Below are positions 29,167-37,728 of a DNA stretch of 40,766 bases, piece by piece. Both the position numbers and the translations under genes were made by a program. How positions within the stretch are numbered: position 1 is the stretch's first letter; every line of letters starts with the position of its first letter. The stretch spans positions 1 through 40,766 of the forward strand of contig VMGK01000004.1 in assembly GCA_007376535.1 (NCBI GenBank), given 5' to 3'. Below the pieces are notes generated by a model. It saw nothing but the letters and a program-made list of their open reading frames with translations, searched no databases and was not told the origin of the DNA. Source of the DNA: Candidatus Berkelbacteria bacterium Licking1014_7. Lineage in GTDB: Bacteria; Patescibacteriota; UBA1384; GWA2-35-9; CG2-30-39-44.

Positions 29167-32010
29167 GTGGCTATGGCAAACAATCAAGATGACGACAAAA
29201 CCAGGCCGTCTGACGAAGAAGCGGAAAACGGAGAAAACCTTGACGAAACAGAATCATTGTCTGACGAGGACTTAGCGAGGGCGGAAACGATATTGGATCA
29301 GGCAGAGGAAGATCAGAAACGGTTGCAGGAACAGACGGCGGAGCAGGCAAGCGAAGTTGAAGATGAACATTTGCGTCAACTTTTAGAGTGGAGAAAAAAA
29401 GAGCAGGAACGACTAAAGCATTCTAAGGACTTTGACGATATCTATGCAATGTTGGACGATATTACTGCCCAGCTTCTTTTATCTGACGATATTTCTTCGC
29501 CTGAAGCGCAGGCGCAAAAATTATTTAAAAAACAGTTGCAAGCCAGAAACAAAGAAGAAAACTGGAAAAAACGTTTAATTCAGTTTTATCAGGGATTTTA
29601 TAAGCCAGCGATTGGCGTGTCTTTTCCTTATCATACGGCTGTGGCAAAATTGTGGAACGATCGGGTTCAAGAATTGAGAGTGGCGGAGTTGCCTATGAGC
29701 ATAAGGTTAAAATTTTTGGAGCAGGCATATAAAGCCGGCGATAAATTTAACGCGCAAGTGCTTCTTTTGGCTTTGGCAATGGGCTCGGATATTTCCCAAA
29801 AAATGATAGATGATTACTGGGAGGCGTTTGGGAAGAAAAGAAAATTTGACGATCCGAATAATCCAAGCGGGACAATTGAGATTGACGCGCCAGCCACTGC
29901 CGAAGAATTTTTCTTTGAGACAAAATTAAGAAGTGTGGGCAGAAAAGAAGGAAACAGAGTTGACATTAAAAACACTTCGCGCTTTGCGCAGGATTCAGAT
30001 GAAAATGGAAAGATAACCCTGCAGTTACGGAGCAGAGAGGAAATTGCCGGTTGGGCAGATATTAATATTGTGGAATTTGGCGGCAGAAGAACCAATGTGG
30101 CAGCAGAGAATTTTATTTACAATACTATTACAAGCAAAGAAACTGCTGGCGCCACCAATAAATTTTTGAGATACAAGTTAGAAGAAGTAATGCCGCAACA
30201 GATTCAAAAAATTGATGATAAAATTATTTTGTTAGAACAATATGCTCAACAAAATCTTTTTGCCACCCCAAGAGTGAAGGTAGAAATAGAAAAATTAAAC
30301 ACTCAAAAAACAGAATTTTCTGATCAGATGGCATTGGTTGAGCAGGTGTTAGACAGCGGTGGTTATGAGGTAAGTGATATCAAGACCTTTTTACTTGATC
30401 CTTTATCTGACTTGGAAGCGCCAGATATAAAAATTGATGGCAAACCGGTCAAGGAGCGCGATTTGGCGGCAGACATTAGTTTTATCAAATATATGACCGG
30501 CAAGACAGCGGCAGACACTCGGATTACTGTGGAGGGAGAGCATGCTTTGGCAATTGATGTTGACGCGTTCCAACAGATGATGAGCGTAAGGCGAAGAGGC
30601 GAGTATGCTTGGGCAAATTCGCACAGCATGCTGGGCGCGCGCGTGCCATCCAGCAAAAAACCCGATGTAAGAAGAGATGCGTATAAAAATCTTTGTCGCG
30701 CTTTATCCCCGGCTGGTATGCGTCCGGAATACCGCAATTTTGCTTTAACTTCACAGGGTTTTTATGTTGATAAATTGGATCCCAGAGATGAACATTATCA
30801 TCTTATTACTTACAATAAAGAGGGCACTCGTTTGGTAAGAGTAATGGAATGGGATGACGAGATCGGAAGAAATTTGAATTACTTTGGTTATCTGGCAAAT
30901 ATACCGGTCAATGAACGGGGAAGTCATTGGGAAAAGAAGGTTAAAGAAGCGGAGGCGCGCGGAGATTATGTGGATGGCGAGGGCGCTACGCGCGAGCAAG
31001 CACTGGGTAAAATGGGCTCTATTGTGGTCGGGATGGCAGAACAAGATGAGCCAGATGTAGATCGGGTGGTTGAGAAAATGGCATACCAAAAAGATAAATT
31101 AGACAATCTTGGTGAAATAATTTCTGACGAGTCCGATATTCCAGAGATAAAAAATAGTTTACCGGCTTATCTGAGTTCACTGATTCGGGGGGAAAGCGGG
31201 AAAAATGGCATTGACAATATTTTAGTTCAGGATTTATTAGACAGAGTGTATAAAGAAAAATTTAATCAATTTTCGCAGGCAGAATTAAAAGACGAAAAAG
31301 GCGAGGCAATTCTGGGGGTTTTATTGAATCTCTTAGAGCAAAATCCCAGCGCAAGAGACCAAGAAGTTCAAGATGTTGTTTCTTCGGTTGAGATCGGTCT
31401 AGATGAAATGCGGGAAAAAGCCAAAGAAGAGGGTCCTAGAATTTATGATGCATTTGTTGGGTCAGAGAATAAAATTAGGCAGGTGTTGCCAGCCCTGAAT
31501 CGCAAACTAACCAATGTCTGCTTGGCTATGGTTTTGCAAAAAGCGGTTGTCACCGGCGCAAGCCAGAAATTTGTAGAAATAAAAACCCATATTGGTGAAA
31601 CATTTCCTAAAGATTTCAGCGAGTTAAAATTAGATGATTTGCAAAGTTGGAATAATTTATTTGCTAATAAATTAAGAGCGATAGGGGACTTTAGGAAAGG
31701 ATACACTGCGGTTGGTAAAACAGCGCTTAGCGAAAGAACTTTAGGAGAAATTGAGTGCAAACAAAGTGGCAAAACAGCAAAATCAGGGATTGATTTGGCA
31801 AAAGAAATTTTTGGCGATGGATTCTATAAAGAGAAGGAATATAAGAAGAAAGACGACGACGAAGCGCGAGATATAAAAATTGGCGAACTTCAGTTGCGCC
31901 TTAATTATTATGAGTTAATTTATAGCGCTTTAATTCAGGAAATAAAAGTTTATTTACAAGGTTTGGAAGTAAATATAGATCAGGAAGAATCATTAGCGCA
32001 GGCGGCGTAG
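29167..32010 (+). CDS. Large acidic cytoplasmic protein of unknown function, VirB6-like cassette
   Basis: A 947-residue protein starting at GTG 29167 or ATG 29173. It has no signal peptide or membrane helix. Residues 1-90 are highly acidic and Gln-rich, with a predicted coiled coil (EDQKRLQEQTAEQASEVEDE). The middle (about residues 150-600) is a mixed globular part containing conserved-looking tracts such as WDDEIGRNLNYFGYLAN and GFYVDKLDPRDEHYHLITYN. The last 300 residues are helical, with EDE/K-rich segments. No catalytic motif or Walker box was found. It closes the cassette and meets the DsbA-like gene tail to tail, ten bases apart. It could be a structural or effector-like cytoplasmic partner of the VirB6-like protein. 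Confidence 0.75.
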   Translation: MAMANNQDDDKTRPSDEEAENGENLDETESLSDEDLARAETILDQAEEDQKRLQEQTAEQASEVEDEHLRQLLEWRKKEQERLKHSKDFDDIYAMLDDITAQLLLSDDISSPEAQAQKLFKKQLQARNKEENWKKRLIQFYQGFYKPAIGVSFPYHTAVAKLWNDRVQELRVAELPMSIRLKFLEQAYKAGDKFNAQVLLLALAMGSDISQKMIDDYWEAFGKKRKFDDPNNPSGTIEIDAPATAEEFFFETKLRSVGRKEGNRVDIKNTSRFAQDSDENGKITLQLRSREEIAGWADINIVEFGGRRTNVAAENFIYNTITSKETAGATNKFLRYKLEEVMPQQIQKIDDKIILLEQYAQQNLFATPRVKVEIEKLNTQKTEFSDQMALVEQVLDSGGYEVSDIKTFLLDPLSDLEAPDIKIDGKPVKERDLAADISFIKYMTGKTAADTRITVEGEHALAIDVDAFQQMMSVRRRGEYAWANSHSMLGARVPSSKKPDVRRDAYKNLCRALSPAGMRPEYRNFALTSQGFYVDKLDPRDEHYHLITYNKEGTRLVRVMEWDDEIGRNLNYFGYLANIPVNERGSHWEKKVKEAEARGDYVDGEGATREQALGKMGSIVVGMAEQDEPDVDRVVEKMAYQKDKLDNLGEIISDESDIPEIKNSLPAYLSSLIRGESGKNGIDNILVQDLLDRVYKEKFNQFSQAELKDEKGEAILGVLLNLLEQNPSARDQEVQDVVSSVEIGLDEMREKAKEEGPRIYDAFVGSENKIRQVLPALNRKLTNVCLAMVLQKAVVTGASQKFVEIKTHIGETFPKDFSELKLDDLQSWNNLFANKLRAIGDFRKGYTAVGKTALSERTLGEIECKQSGKTAKSGIDLAKEIFGDGFYKEKEYKKKDDDEARDIKIGELQLRLNYYELIYSALIQEIKVYLQGLEVNIDQEESLAQAA

Positions 32011-32020
32011 ATTTGAGTTT

Positions 32021-32662
32021 TTAGCGCTTTTCCCCCGCAATTTCATCAATTTTTTTCTGTATTTCGCGGGGGTCGGCGAAATTTTTAAATTCCGCGCCAT
32101 TAATATAGATCGTGGGCGTGCCAGTGATTTTGAGCGTCATGCCTTTTTGGAAATTTTGTTCTATTTTTGAAATAAGTTTTGGGTCGGTAATGTCAGCGCG
32201 ATATTTTTCCATATTCAGTCCTAATTCCTGAGCGGTTTGATTAATGATTTCTTGATTGAGTGTGTCTTGCCGTTCAAAAAGCGCGTCTTTCATTTCACGA
32301 AATTTGCCTTGACGAAATGCGGCTTGAAGCCCTAACGCTCCGGGTTTGGCAAAAGGGTGGTACGAAAGCGGAAAATGGCGATAGACCAGTTGGACTGTGT
32401 CAGGATTTTGGCTGATGATTTGGTTGAGCGCGGTATTTGCTATGGCGCAAGCCGAACATTGGACATCCGAGTATTCAATAATTTGCACTTGGGGATTTTG
32501 CGCGCCGATTGTGAGTTCGTCTGAGTCAGTGATTTTTTCTATTTGAGGATTGTTGGTCGCGGCATTATTGCTGGGAGCGGACGTTTTTGATCCCCATGCC
32601 ACCAAACCCCAGATTACCAAAATAGTAATAACAATAAGTCCAAATAAAGATTTATTTTCCAT
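32021..32662 (-). CDS. DsbA-like membrane-anchored thiol oxidoreductase
   Basis: A 213-residue protein with an N-terminal anchor (about residues 6-24) and a thioredoxin-like DSBA domain (Thioredoxin_4 type) from about 50 to 210. The active site is C69-S-A-C72 within YSDVQCSACAIA. A cis-Pro loop is at GTPTIYINGAEF, and the inserted helical domain lies between. It should form or rearrange disulfides outside the membrane. In the window, the pilins at 4917, 6291 and 6721 carry paired Cys outside the membrane and are candidate clients. No DsbB or VKOR gene is nearby. It lies convergent to the 947-residue gene. Confidence 0.9.
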   Translation of the reverse strand: MENKSLFGLIVITILVIWGLVAWGSKTSAPSNNAATNNPQIEKITDSDELTIGAQNPQVQIIEYSDVQCSACAIANTALNQIISQNPDTVQLVYRHFPLSYHPFAKPGALGLQAAFRQGKFREMKDALFERQDTLNQEIINQTAQELGLNMEKYRADITDPKLISKIEQNFQKGMTLKITGTPTIYINGAEFKNFADPREIQKKIDEIAGEKR

Positions 32663-32716
32663 ATATTTACGATACTAACACAATATCGCAAAGAATTCCA
32701 AATTCTAAAATTCCTG

Positions 32717-32743
32717 AATAAAACCCCCTACATTCTAACTTCT
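32717..32743 (+). repeat. Left copy of a bracketing inverted repeat
   Basis: From AATAAAACCCCC through TACATTCTAACTTCT, this 27-base sequence is the inverse of 34410-34437 apart from one base in the G-run. The two bracket the RlpA-like gene and the short transcript candidate. Confidence 0.6.
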
Positions 32744-32863
32744 AACTTCATTCTAAAATCTATATTCTATAATCTAAAATCTCAAAAACTTTTTGATTTT
32801 TGATTTAATTCATTTTGGGGTTTTGCCCATTTAGGTATTTTCTTTACAGATATTTTTCGCCTC

Positions 32864-32891
32864 TTGACATTATCAATGTCTCAGTTATGAT
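32864..32891 (+). promoter_or_regulatory. Promoter of the G5/RlpA-like gene
   Basis: Perfect TTGACA (32864-32869), a 16-base spacer and TATGAT (32886-32891). The start is predicted near 32898, with AGGAGG at 32907-32912 before the TTG start codon. Confidence 0.7.
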
Positions 32892-32918
32892 AAAACTTGT
32901 CGCAACAGGAGGTTGGTT

Positions 32919-33869
32919 TTGCAAAAAATTGTGGGAATTATTGCGATTTCAGGCGCAGTTTTATTTTCTGCCATCGCAGGCGCTCCCTCTCAAAGTGATA
33001 AACGAATTTTGGGAGTTGAGCAAGAAAAATTCGTCTCAAATTCAAGTCAAGAAGATCAAACACAAGGTCTTTTTGTGGTTGAAAATTTTTATAGTTCAGG
33101 AAAGATTAGAAGTTATCAGGACTTTATTGAGAGTGAAAAAATTGTGGTCTATCCAGAAGATAAAGTAAAAGTTTTTCCAGAGCCAGAGTTGGGTATCGGG
33201 TTTAGAGCGCAAATAACGCGCGCCTTGGCAGTTAGAGTGATAGATGGAAAAAGGGAAAGTTTGTATCGGACTTTTTCCACTCGGGTGACGGATTTATTGC
33301 AAGAAAAAAAGATTGAATTGGGCGACAAAGATATGATTGACCCGGCGCTTAACAGCCAGTTGGTAAAAGGTATAGTCATAAAAATTATTAGAGTGTCAGA
33401 GGTTGAAGTTAAGCAGAACCAAAAAATTGATTTTGAGGTGATTTATGAAGATGACGCGAGTTTGGATAAAGGGCTTACCCAAATAAAGCGCGCCGGCGAA
33501 AAAGGCGCCAAAGAATTAACTTATTTAGTCCGTCGTGAAGACGGAGAGGAAGTTTCAAGAGAACTTAAAAAAACAGAAATAGTCAAAAAGTCAGTGGCAA
33601 AAATTATCTTGCGCGGTACAAGAGAGGTGATTTATGGGGTGGGGAAGGCGACTTGGTTTGGCGCGCCGGCAATGAGCGCGGCGCACAATAGTTTAGCGCG
33701 CGGCACAATGGTGGAAGTGACGAATTTGGATAATGGTAAGAAGGTGGTGGTTAAAATAATTGGCGGCGGAATATTGTCAAATGCTATCATTGATTTGTCG
33801 CCAGACGCGTTTTCGCAGTTGGCTCCGCTTAGCAATGGTGTGATAAAAGTAAAAGTTGCGAAGCCATAA
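32919..33869 (+). CDS. Secreted G5-domain and RlpA-like double-psi beta-barrel protein
   Basis: A 316-residue protein. The TTG at 32919 is preferred because AGGAGG ends six bases before it. A signal peptide (about residues 1-21) is followed by a linker. A ubiquitin-like or DUF348-type unit lies about residues 80-160 (LAVRVIDGKRESLYRTFSTR). A G5-type domain is at about 165-240 (LKKTEIVKKSVAKIILRGT). The C-terminal double-psi barrel (about 243-314) has GKATWFGAP, SAAHNSLARGTMVEVTNLDNG and IIDLSPDAF. This order resembles YabE/Rpf-like wall proteins. RlpA enzymes have an Asp in the V-x-x-NDRGPF loop; here the loop is VKIIGGGIL, so the catalytic Asp is missing. It may bind peptidoglycan without cutting it. 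Confidence 0.85.
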   Translation: MQKIVGIIAISGAVLFSAIAGAPSQSDKRILGVEQEKFVSNSSQEDQTQGLFVVENFYSSGKIRSYQDFIESEKIVVYPEDKVKVFPEPELGIGFRAQITRALAVRVIDGKRESLYRTFSTRVTDLLQEKKIELGDKDMIDPALNSQLVKGIVIKIIRVSEVEVKQNQKIDFEVIYEDDASLDKGLTQIKRAGEKGAKELTYLVRREDGEEVSRELKKTEIVKKSVAKIILRGTREVIYGVGKATWFGAPAMSAAHNSLARGTMVEVTNLDNGKKVVVKIIGGGILSNAIIDLSPDAFSQLAPLSNGVIKVKVAKP

Positions 33870-33903
33870 GACAGCGATATATTCATTTTTACAGGTTAAA
33901 CCC

Positions 33904-33932
33904 TTGACAGACTTTTGGCATTGTGATAAAAT
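33904..33932 (+). promoter_or_regulatory. Strong promoter of a short transcript
   Basis: Perfect TTGACA (33904-33909), a 17-base spacer and TAAAAT (33927-33932). A start near 33939 is predicted. Confidence 0.7.
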
Positions 33933-33952
33933 AATATAAGTATATCATCATT

Positions 33953-34063
33953 TTGAATATTAATAAGGAGGGGAATAAAGACCGAAGTATTAAAGATCTC
34001 ATTCTCGGCAAGCGCGGGACCAAAGAGTATTGGTTTCCCGGTATTTTTTGGCGCCTTGCTTGA
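33953..34063 (+). CDS. Candidate 36-residue peptide
   Basis: From the TTG at 33953 an open frame encodes 36 residues, with a plausible-looking C-terminal half KRGTKEYWFPGIFWRLA. An AAGGAGGGG site lies inside the frame, so a start after it, at a non-standard codon, is possible; the TTG itself has no ribosome site. A GGGACCAA/TTGGTTTCCC hairpin with a following TTTTTT (34015-34047) falls in the end of the frame. The product could be a leader peptide, or the transcript may be a small RNA with no coding function. Confidence 0.25.
   Translation: MNINKEGNKDRSIKDLILGKRGTKEYWFPGIFWRLA
34015..34047 (+). terminator. Hairpin with T-run in the short transcript
   Basis: GGGA-CCAA and TTGG-TTTCCC pair, followed by GGTATTTTTT. 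A wider stem GCAAG-CGC with GCG-CCTTGC encloses it. It could terminate a short RNA of about 110-120 bases begun at 33939. Confidence 0.5.
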
Positions 34064-34409
34064 AAAAACAATATAATCCTTTTAACCAAGTATGCACATT
34101 TTTCATTGGCAGGGCAATCATTCGCCAAAATAACTTTGTTTATTGAGGCGAAATCCATTGTGGATGTTTTCCAAGTGGCAACTTTCCCAAGTCAACGTAG
34201 TCTTAGGAAGGTTCCCGGGTGAGAATATCTACTACGCTAGGGCTCGGGGAAGATTGGCACGAGACATAATTAAAATATTTTACGCTCGTTTGCCTACACT
34301 TGAGCCCTTTTTCTGTTGGAAAAATTTATTGTATTAAATCAAATAGCAAATGTTTTTTGACTTAAGATTTAAGATGTTAGATTTAAGAATGTCCGCCAAC
34401 TGACGGATT

Positions 34410-34437
34410 AGAAGTTAGAATGTAGGGGGGTTTTATT
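34410..34437 (-). repeat. Right copy of a bracketing inverted repeat
   Basis: Inverse of 32717-32743 with one extra G in the G-run. Similar word-like spacer continues on both sides. Confidence 0.6.
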
Positions 34438-34659
34438 CTTGCTTCTATCTTCCTTATTCATTCTTGAATCATAAATCTATATTCTTAAATCTTTTTAATG
34501 TTTTGAACTTTGAATTGTCCCGCCGTCATTCAATCTCTGGCAAAAACCTAATTATATGTACTGCAAATAGATTTGCCGCCAGAGGCGGATCTGCCTTTGG
34601 CATGACATTTTGACGGGCAAGCATTTTGAGATTTAAATTTTGAGATTTGAGATTATAAT

Positions 34660-36483
34660 TCATATTATATCCAAAATATCATTTGGCAGTTCGTCCAGAA
34701 ACCGTGAAGCGGGGTTGGACTGAAAAGAGCCAAAAAAGCGACGGGATTGGGCGTGCGTGAGATAAAGCCGTTTTTTAGCGCGCGTTATTCCAACATAGCA
34801 AAGTCGTCGCTCTTCTTCTAATTCTTGCGGTTCAAGGAGTGAACGGGAGTGCGGGAAAAGTCCTTCTTCCATTCCAACCATAAAAACGATCGGATATTCT
34901 AAGCCCTTGACATTGTGAAAAGTCATCAGATGAATTTTTTCTGCTTCATCTTCAATCTGATCGGTTGGTTGGTGAAGCGCGGTTTTTTCTAAAAAGTCCG
35001 CCAAATTATCGTATTCTTGGGCTACGGTTTTGAGTTCTTTGATATTTTCCCAACGACTCTCTGCCTCTGGTGAGTTCTCTAAAAGCCAATCTTTATAGCC
35101 AGTTCTGCGCGCTACGAGATCAATAATTTCTGCTGGTTTTTTCTCGCGGCTAATCAGGCGAATATTTTCCATTAGTTTTAAGAAATCATTTAATTTTTTG
35201 CCACCTTTGATTAGAGTTTGGGCGCCAATTCCCCGGGGCGGTTTGCCGGCAATTCGTTCAAGTGAAATTCTACTATGCGGGTTCGCGAGAAGTTTTACAT
35301 AAGCCAGAATATCCTTAATTTCAGACCGTTGATAAAAACTTACGCCACCGATAATTTTGTATCCAAGATTTGTTTTAATCAGTTGTTCTTCTATGGCGCG
35401 CGATTGGGCGTGGGTGCGATAAAGGACAACGCAGTCAGACGGTTTTACACCGGTTTGCCTCAAAGATTTTATTTCAGAAATAATAAACAGCGCTTCTTCT
35501 TGTTCATCTTCCAGCCCGGCAAGAGTAATCGGCGCGCCTTTAGGGTTTTGAGTCCAGAGGGTTTTGTCAGTGCGGTGCAAATTTTTTTCAATAATATCTT
35601 GGGCGGCTTTTAAGATATTTTTCGTTGAGCGGTAATTTTGTTCGAGTTTTATTACCTGAACGTTCGGGTAATCCTTTTCAAAATTTAAAATATTGCGAAA
35701 ATCCGCTCCGCGAAATTGATAAATTGATTGCGAGTCATCTCCAATGGCGCAAAGATTTAGATGCTGTCTGGCTAAAAGTTTTATTAGTTGATACTGAATT
35801 TGGTTAGTATCTTGATATTCGTCAACCAAAATATAACAAAAGATGTTTTGATATTTTTTTAATATCTCGGGGTATAAATTAAAAAGCGCGACGGTTTTTA
35901 TCAACAGATCGTCAAAATCGAGACCATTTTGGCTTTTCAGATATTTTTCATAGAGATGGTAAATTTGATTGGCAATTTTTTGAAATTCTCCTCGGCTGAA
36001 TTTTTCCATTTCATCTGCGGTTTGGGCTTCGTTTTTAGCATTTTCGATAAAAGCCCGCACTGCCCGCGGATTGATTTTTGGGGGATCAAGAGATAATTCT
36101 TTGAGAATTTTTTTGATGATTGAAAGTTGGTCCTGATCGTCAAAAATAGTGAAATTTGAAGTAAATCCAAGATTGGTCTTGTTGAGTTCTCTTCGTAAAA
36201 TTTTAACGCAAATTGAGTGAAAAGTGCCCATCCAAGCCAGCGAGTTGCTTTGAGGTAAAATTCGGTTAATGCGCGTTTGCATTTCTTCTGCCGCCTTGTT
36301 GGTGAAAGTGACAGCCAAGATATTGCGCGCTGGAATGTTGTGATGCTTGATAAGATAAGCGATGCGATGGGTGAGAGTTTTGGTTTTTCCGCTGCCAGCG
36401 CCAGCCAAAATCAAAATCGGACCGTCTTTAATTTGGGCGGCTTGTTGTTGGACTGGGTTTAGTTCGTTGAGGATAGGGTTCAT
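34660..36483 (-). CDS. pcrA: UvrD/PcrA-type superfamily 1 DNA helicase
   Basis: A 607-residue 3'-to-5' helicase acting in repair and replication restart. Start at ATG 36483 (MNPILNELNPVQQQA); an upstream ATG adds five residues. Motifs: Q-motif and Walker A GAGSGKT (28-34), motif Ia AVTFTNKAAEEM, Walker B VDEYQDTN (DEYQ rather than DEFQ), motif III IGDDSQSIYQFRGA, motif IV QNYRST, motif V MTFHNVKGLEYPIVF (the common HxxKG with an N), and motif VI YVGITRAKKRLYL. It is shorter than PcrA (about 720) because the C-terminal tail is reduced. It follows tsaD on the same strand across a 160-base spacer. Confidence 0.94.
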   Translation of the reverse strand: MNPILNELNPVQQQAAQIKDGPILILAGAGSGKTKTLTHRIAYLIKHHNIPARNILAVTFTNKAAEEMQTRINRILPQSNSLAWMGTFHSICVKILRRELNKTNLGFTSNFTIFDDQDQLSIIKKILKELSLDPPKINPRAVRAFIENAKNEAQTADEMEKFSRGEFQKIANQIYHLYEKYLKSQNGLDFDDLLIKTVALFNLYPEILKKYQNIFCYILVDEYQDTNQIQYQLIKLLARQHLNLCAIGDDSQSIYQFRGADFRNILNFEKDYPNVQVIKLEQNYRSTKNILKAAQDIIEKNLHRTDKTLWTQNPKGAPITLAGLEDEQEEALFIISEIKSLRQTGVKPSDCVVLYRTHAQSRAIEEQLIKTNLGYKIIGGVSFYQRSEIKDILAYVKLLANPHSRISLERIAGKPPRGIGAQTLIKGGKKLNDFLKLMENIRLISREKKPAEIIDLVARRTGYKDWLLENSPEAESRWENIKELKTVAQEYDNLADFLEKTALHQPTDQIEDEAEKIHLMTFHNVKGLEYPIVFMVGMEEGLFPHSRSLLEPQELEEERRLCYVGITRAKKRLYLTHAQSRRFFGSFQSNPASRFLDELPNDILDII

Positions 36484-36516
36484 AATTATTAATCTCAAAA
36501 TTCAGATCTCAAATCT

Positions 36517-36557
36517 CCCGCCCGCCATCGCTATCGCTCAGGCGATTAGCGGGCAGG
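36517..36557 (-). repeat. GC-rich dispersed hairpin repeat, copy 4
   Basis: Inverted copy of the repeat at 295-332; closest to copy 3 (CCCGCCCGCC flank). It is in the spacer between tsaD and pcrA. Confidence 0.8.
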
Positions 36558-36643
36558 CAAAATCACAACTCAAAACTTAAAACCAATATCTAACAACTAA
36601 TCAATTCTCAAGCAATGAAGGTGGGAGAATTGAGAATTAGCAA

Positions 36644-37669
36644 TTAAAGCGTAAGATTCGGATTGGCTTTTACCTCTGACCATTTTTTGATTTGGTTGTT
36701 TTTGGCTAAAATTTGTCCGGCAATGGCGATCATACCCCCGTTGTCGCCCAGAAAACCTGGCGGCGGGAAATAAATCGGGCAAAGTTTAGTAAAACGATTT
36801 TTTACGGCTTTTTGAAGTACTTGATTGGCTGCTACGCCGCCAGTTATAAAAACCGTTTTGGGCTGAAATTTTAAGAACGCGCGGAAGGTCTTTTCAGTAA
36901 GCGCTTTAACGATGGCCTGCTGGCTGGAAAAAGCGATTTCAGATAGATTGGCGTTGGGGTGATTTCTGAGAAAGTAAAGCACCGCGGTTTTGAGCCCAGA
37001 AAATGAAAAGTCAAAATCAGTGTCAGTCAATTTTGGGCTGGGAAAAACAATTTTTGTTTTGTCGGAAAAGCTGCGCGCCAGTTTTTCTAATACTGGTCCA
37101 CCCGGATAGGGCAACCCAAGCAAAGTGGCAATTTTGTCATAAGTTTCGCCAGCAGCGTCGTCAACTGTTTGACCAACGGTTTTATAGTTGAGCCAGTTTT
37201 TTATCAGCACTAATTGAGTATGACCGCCTGAGGCAGTGAGCGCTAAAATGGGAAATTTAATTTTTTGAATATTGATTTTTGCGTTGGCAAGGGGCGAGAC
37301 CAAATGACCGTAAATATGATTGACCGGAATTATCGGCAGGTCCAGCGCCCAAGCCAATGCTTTGGCGGTTTCAACTCCCACCAGAAGCGAGCCGATTAGT
37401 CCGGGTCCAGCGGTGACAGCGATGGCATCAATATCTTTGAGTGTTCTTTGGGCGGTTCTGAGCGCGTTTTTTATGGTTGGAATAATTTTGACGCTGTGTT
37501 CGCGCGAGGCAACTTCCGGTACTACTCCGTTTGTTTTTTGATGAAGGGGTATTTGTGAGTAAGTGACATTGGAAAGAATTTTAAAATTATTGTTTATCAA
37601 TGCGCAGGAGGTCTCGTCGCAGGACGATTCAATTGCTAAAATTATTTTAATTGTTTTCGGTCTTGCCAT
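36644..37669 (-). CDS. tsaD: tRNA N6-threonylcarbamoyladenosine transferase subunit TsaD
   Basis: The 341-residue protein transfers threonylcarbamoyl to A37 of ANN-decoding tRNAs, with TsaB and TsaE elsewhere. The start is at ATG 37669 (MARPKTIKII); the longer frame would overlap the divergent gene. ASKHA-fold motifs: LAIESSCDETSCALI, metal ligands H118 and H122 in VNHIYGHL, ASGGHTQLVLI, GETYDKIATLLGLPYPGG, and TGGVAANQVL with GDNGGMIA at the end. Length matches the family. A TAAAAT hexamer ends seven bases before the ATG, so the message is probably leaderless, and its promoter overlaps the divergent one. Confidence 0.96.
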   Translation of the reverse strand: MARPKTIKIILAIESSCDETSCALINNNFKILSNVTYSQIPLHQKTNGVVPEVASREHSVKIIPTIKNALRTAQRTLKDIDAIAVTAGPGLIGSLLVGVETAKALAWALDLPIIPVNHIYGHLVSPLANAKINIQKIKFPILALTASGGHTQLVLIKNWLNYKTVGQTVDDAAGETYDKIATLLGLPYPGGPVLEKLARSFSDKTKIVFPSPKLTDTDFDFSFSGLKTAVLYFLRNHPNANLSEIAFSSQQAIVKALTEKTFRAFLKFQPKTVFITGGVAANQVLQKAVKNRFTKLCPIYFPPPGFLGDNGGMIAIAGQILAKNNQIKKWSEVKANPNLTL

Positions 37670-37691
37670 AAAATAGATTTTAGTGTAAAAT
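37663..37691 (+). promoter_or_regulatory. Promoter of the small Cys-rich gene
   Basis: TTGCCA (37663-37668), 17 bases, TAAAAT (37686-37691). Predicted start near 37698. The -35 lies over the first codons of the divergent tsaD gene. Confidence 0.6.
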
Positions 37692-37704
37692 AGGAAATAA
37701 TCAA
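37677..37704 (-). promoter_or_regulatory. Leaderless promoter of tsaD
   Basis: On the minus strand TTGATT (37699-37704), 16 bases, TAAAAT (37677-37682), then seven bases to the ATG at 37669. It overlaps the plus-strand promoter of 37663-37691. Confidence 0.6.
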
Positions 37705-37728
37705 GCCGCGAAAGTGGAGGTGAACGCG

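Larger units (their letters stand above)
33870..34659. other. Intergenic region with a short transcript and palindromes
   Basis: Holds a promoter (33904-33932), a candidate short ORF (33953-34063), a hairpin with T-run, and then about 300 bases with plausible but unsupported ORFs in several frames. From 34340 on it is A/T-rich spacer with a TCCGCCAACTGACGGA palindrome (34392-34407) and CCGCCAGAGGCGG (34576-34588). No RNA family was recognised. Confidence 0.5.

Noticed and set aside
33889-34158. A minus-strand ORF of 89 residues
   Set aside because: It is opposite a plus-strand promoter and ribosome site, and shows no domain or start signal.
34143-34337. A 64-residue ORF starting with TTG
   Set aside because: No promoter or ribosome site directly before it, two other frames look equally plausible, and no family was recognised.
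33939-34340. tmRNA, RNase P RNA, 6S or SRP RNA
   Set aside because: None of the conserved core motifs of these RNAs could be found in the stretch.
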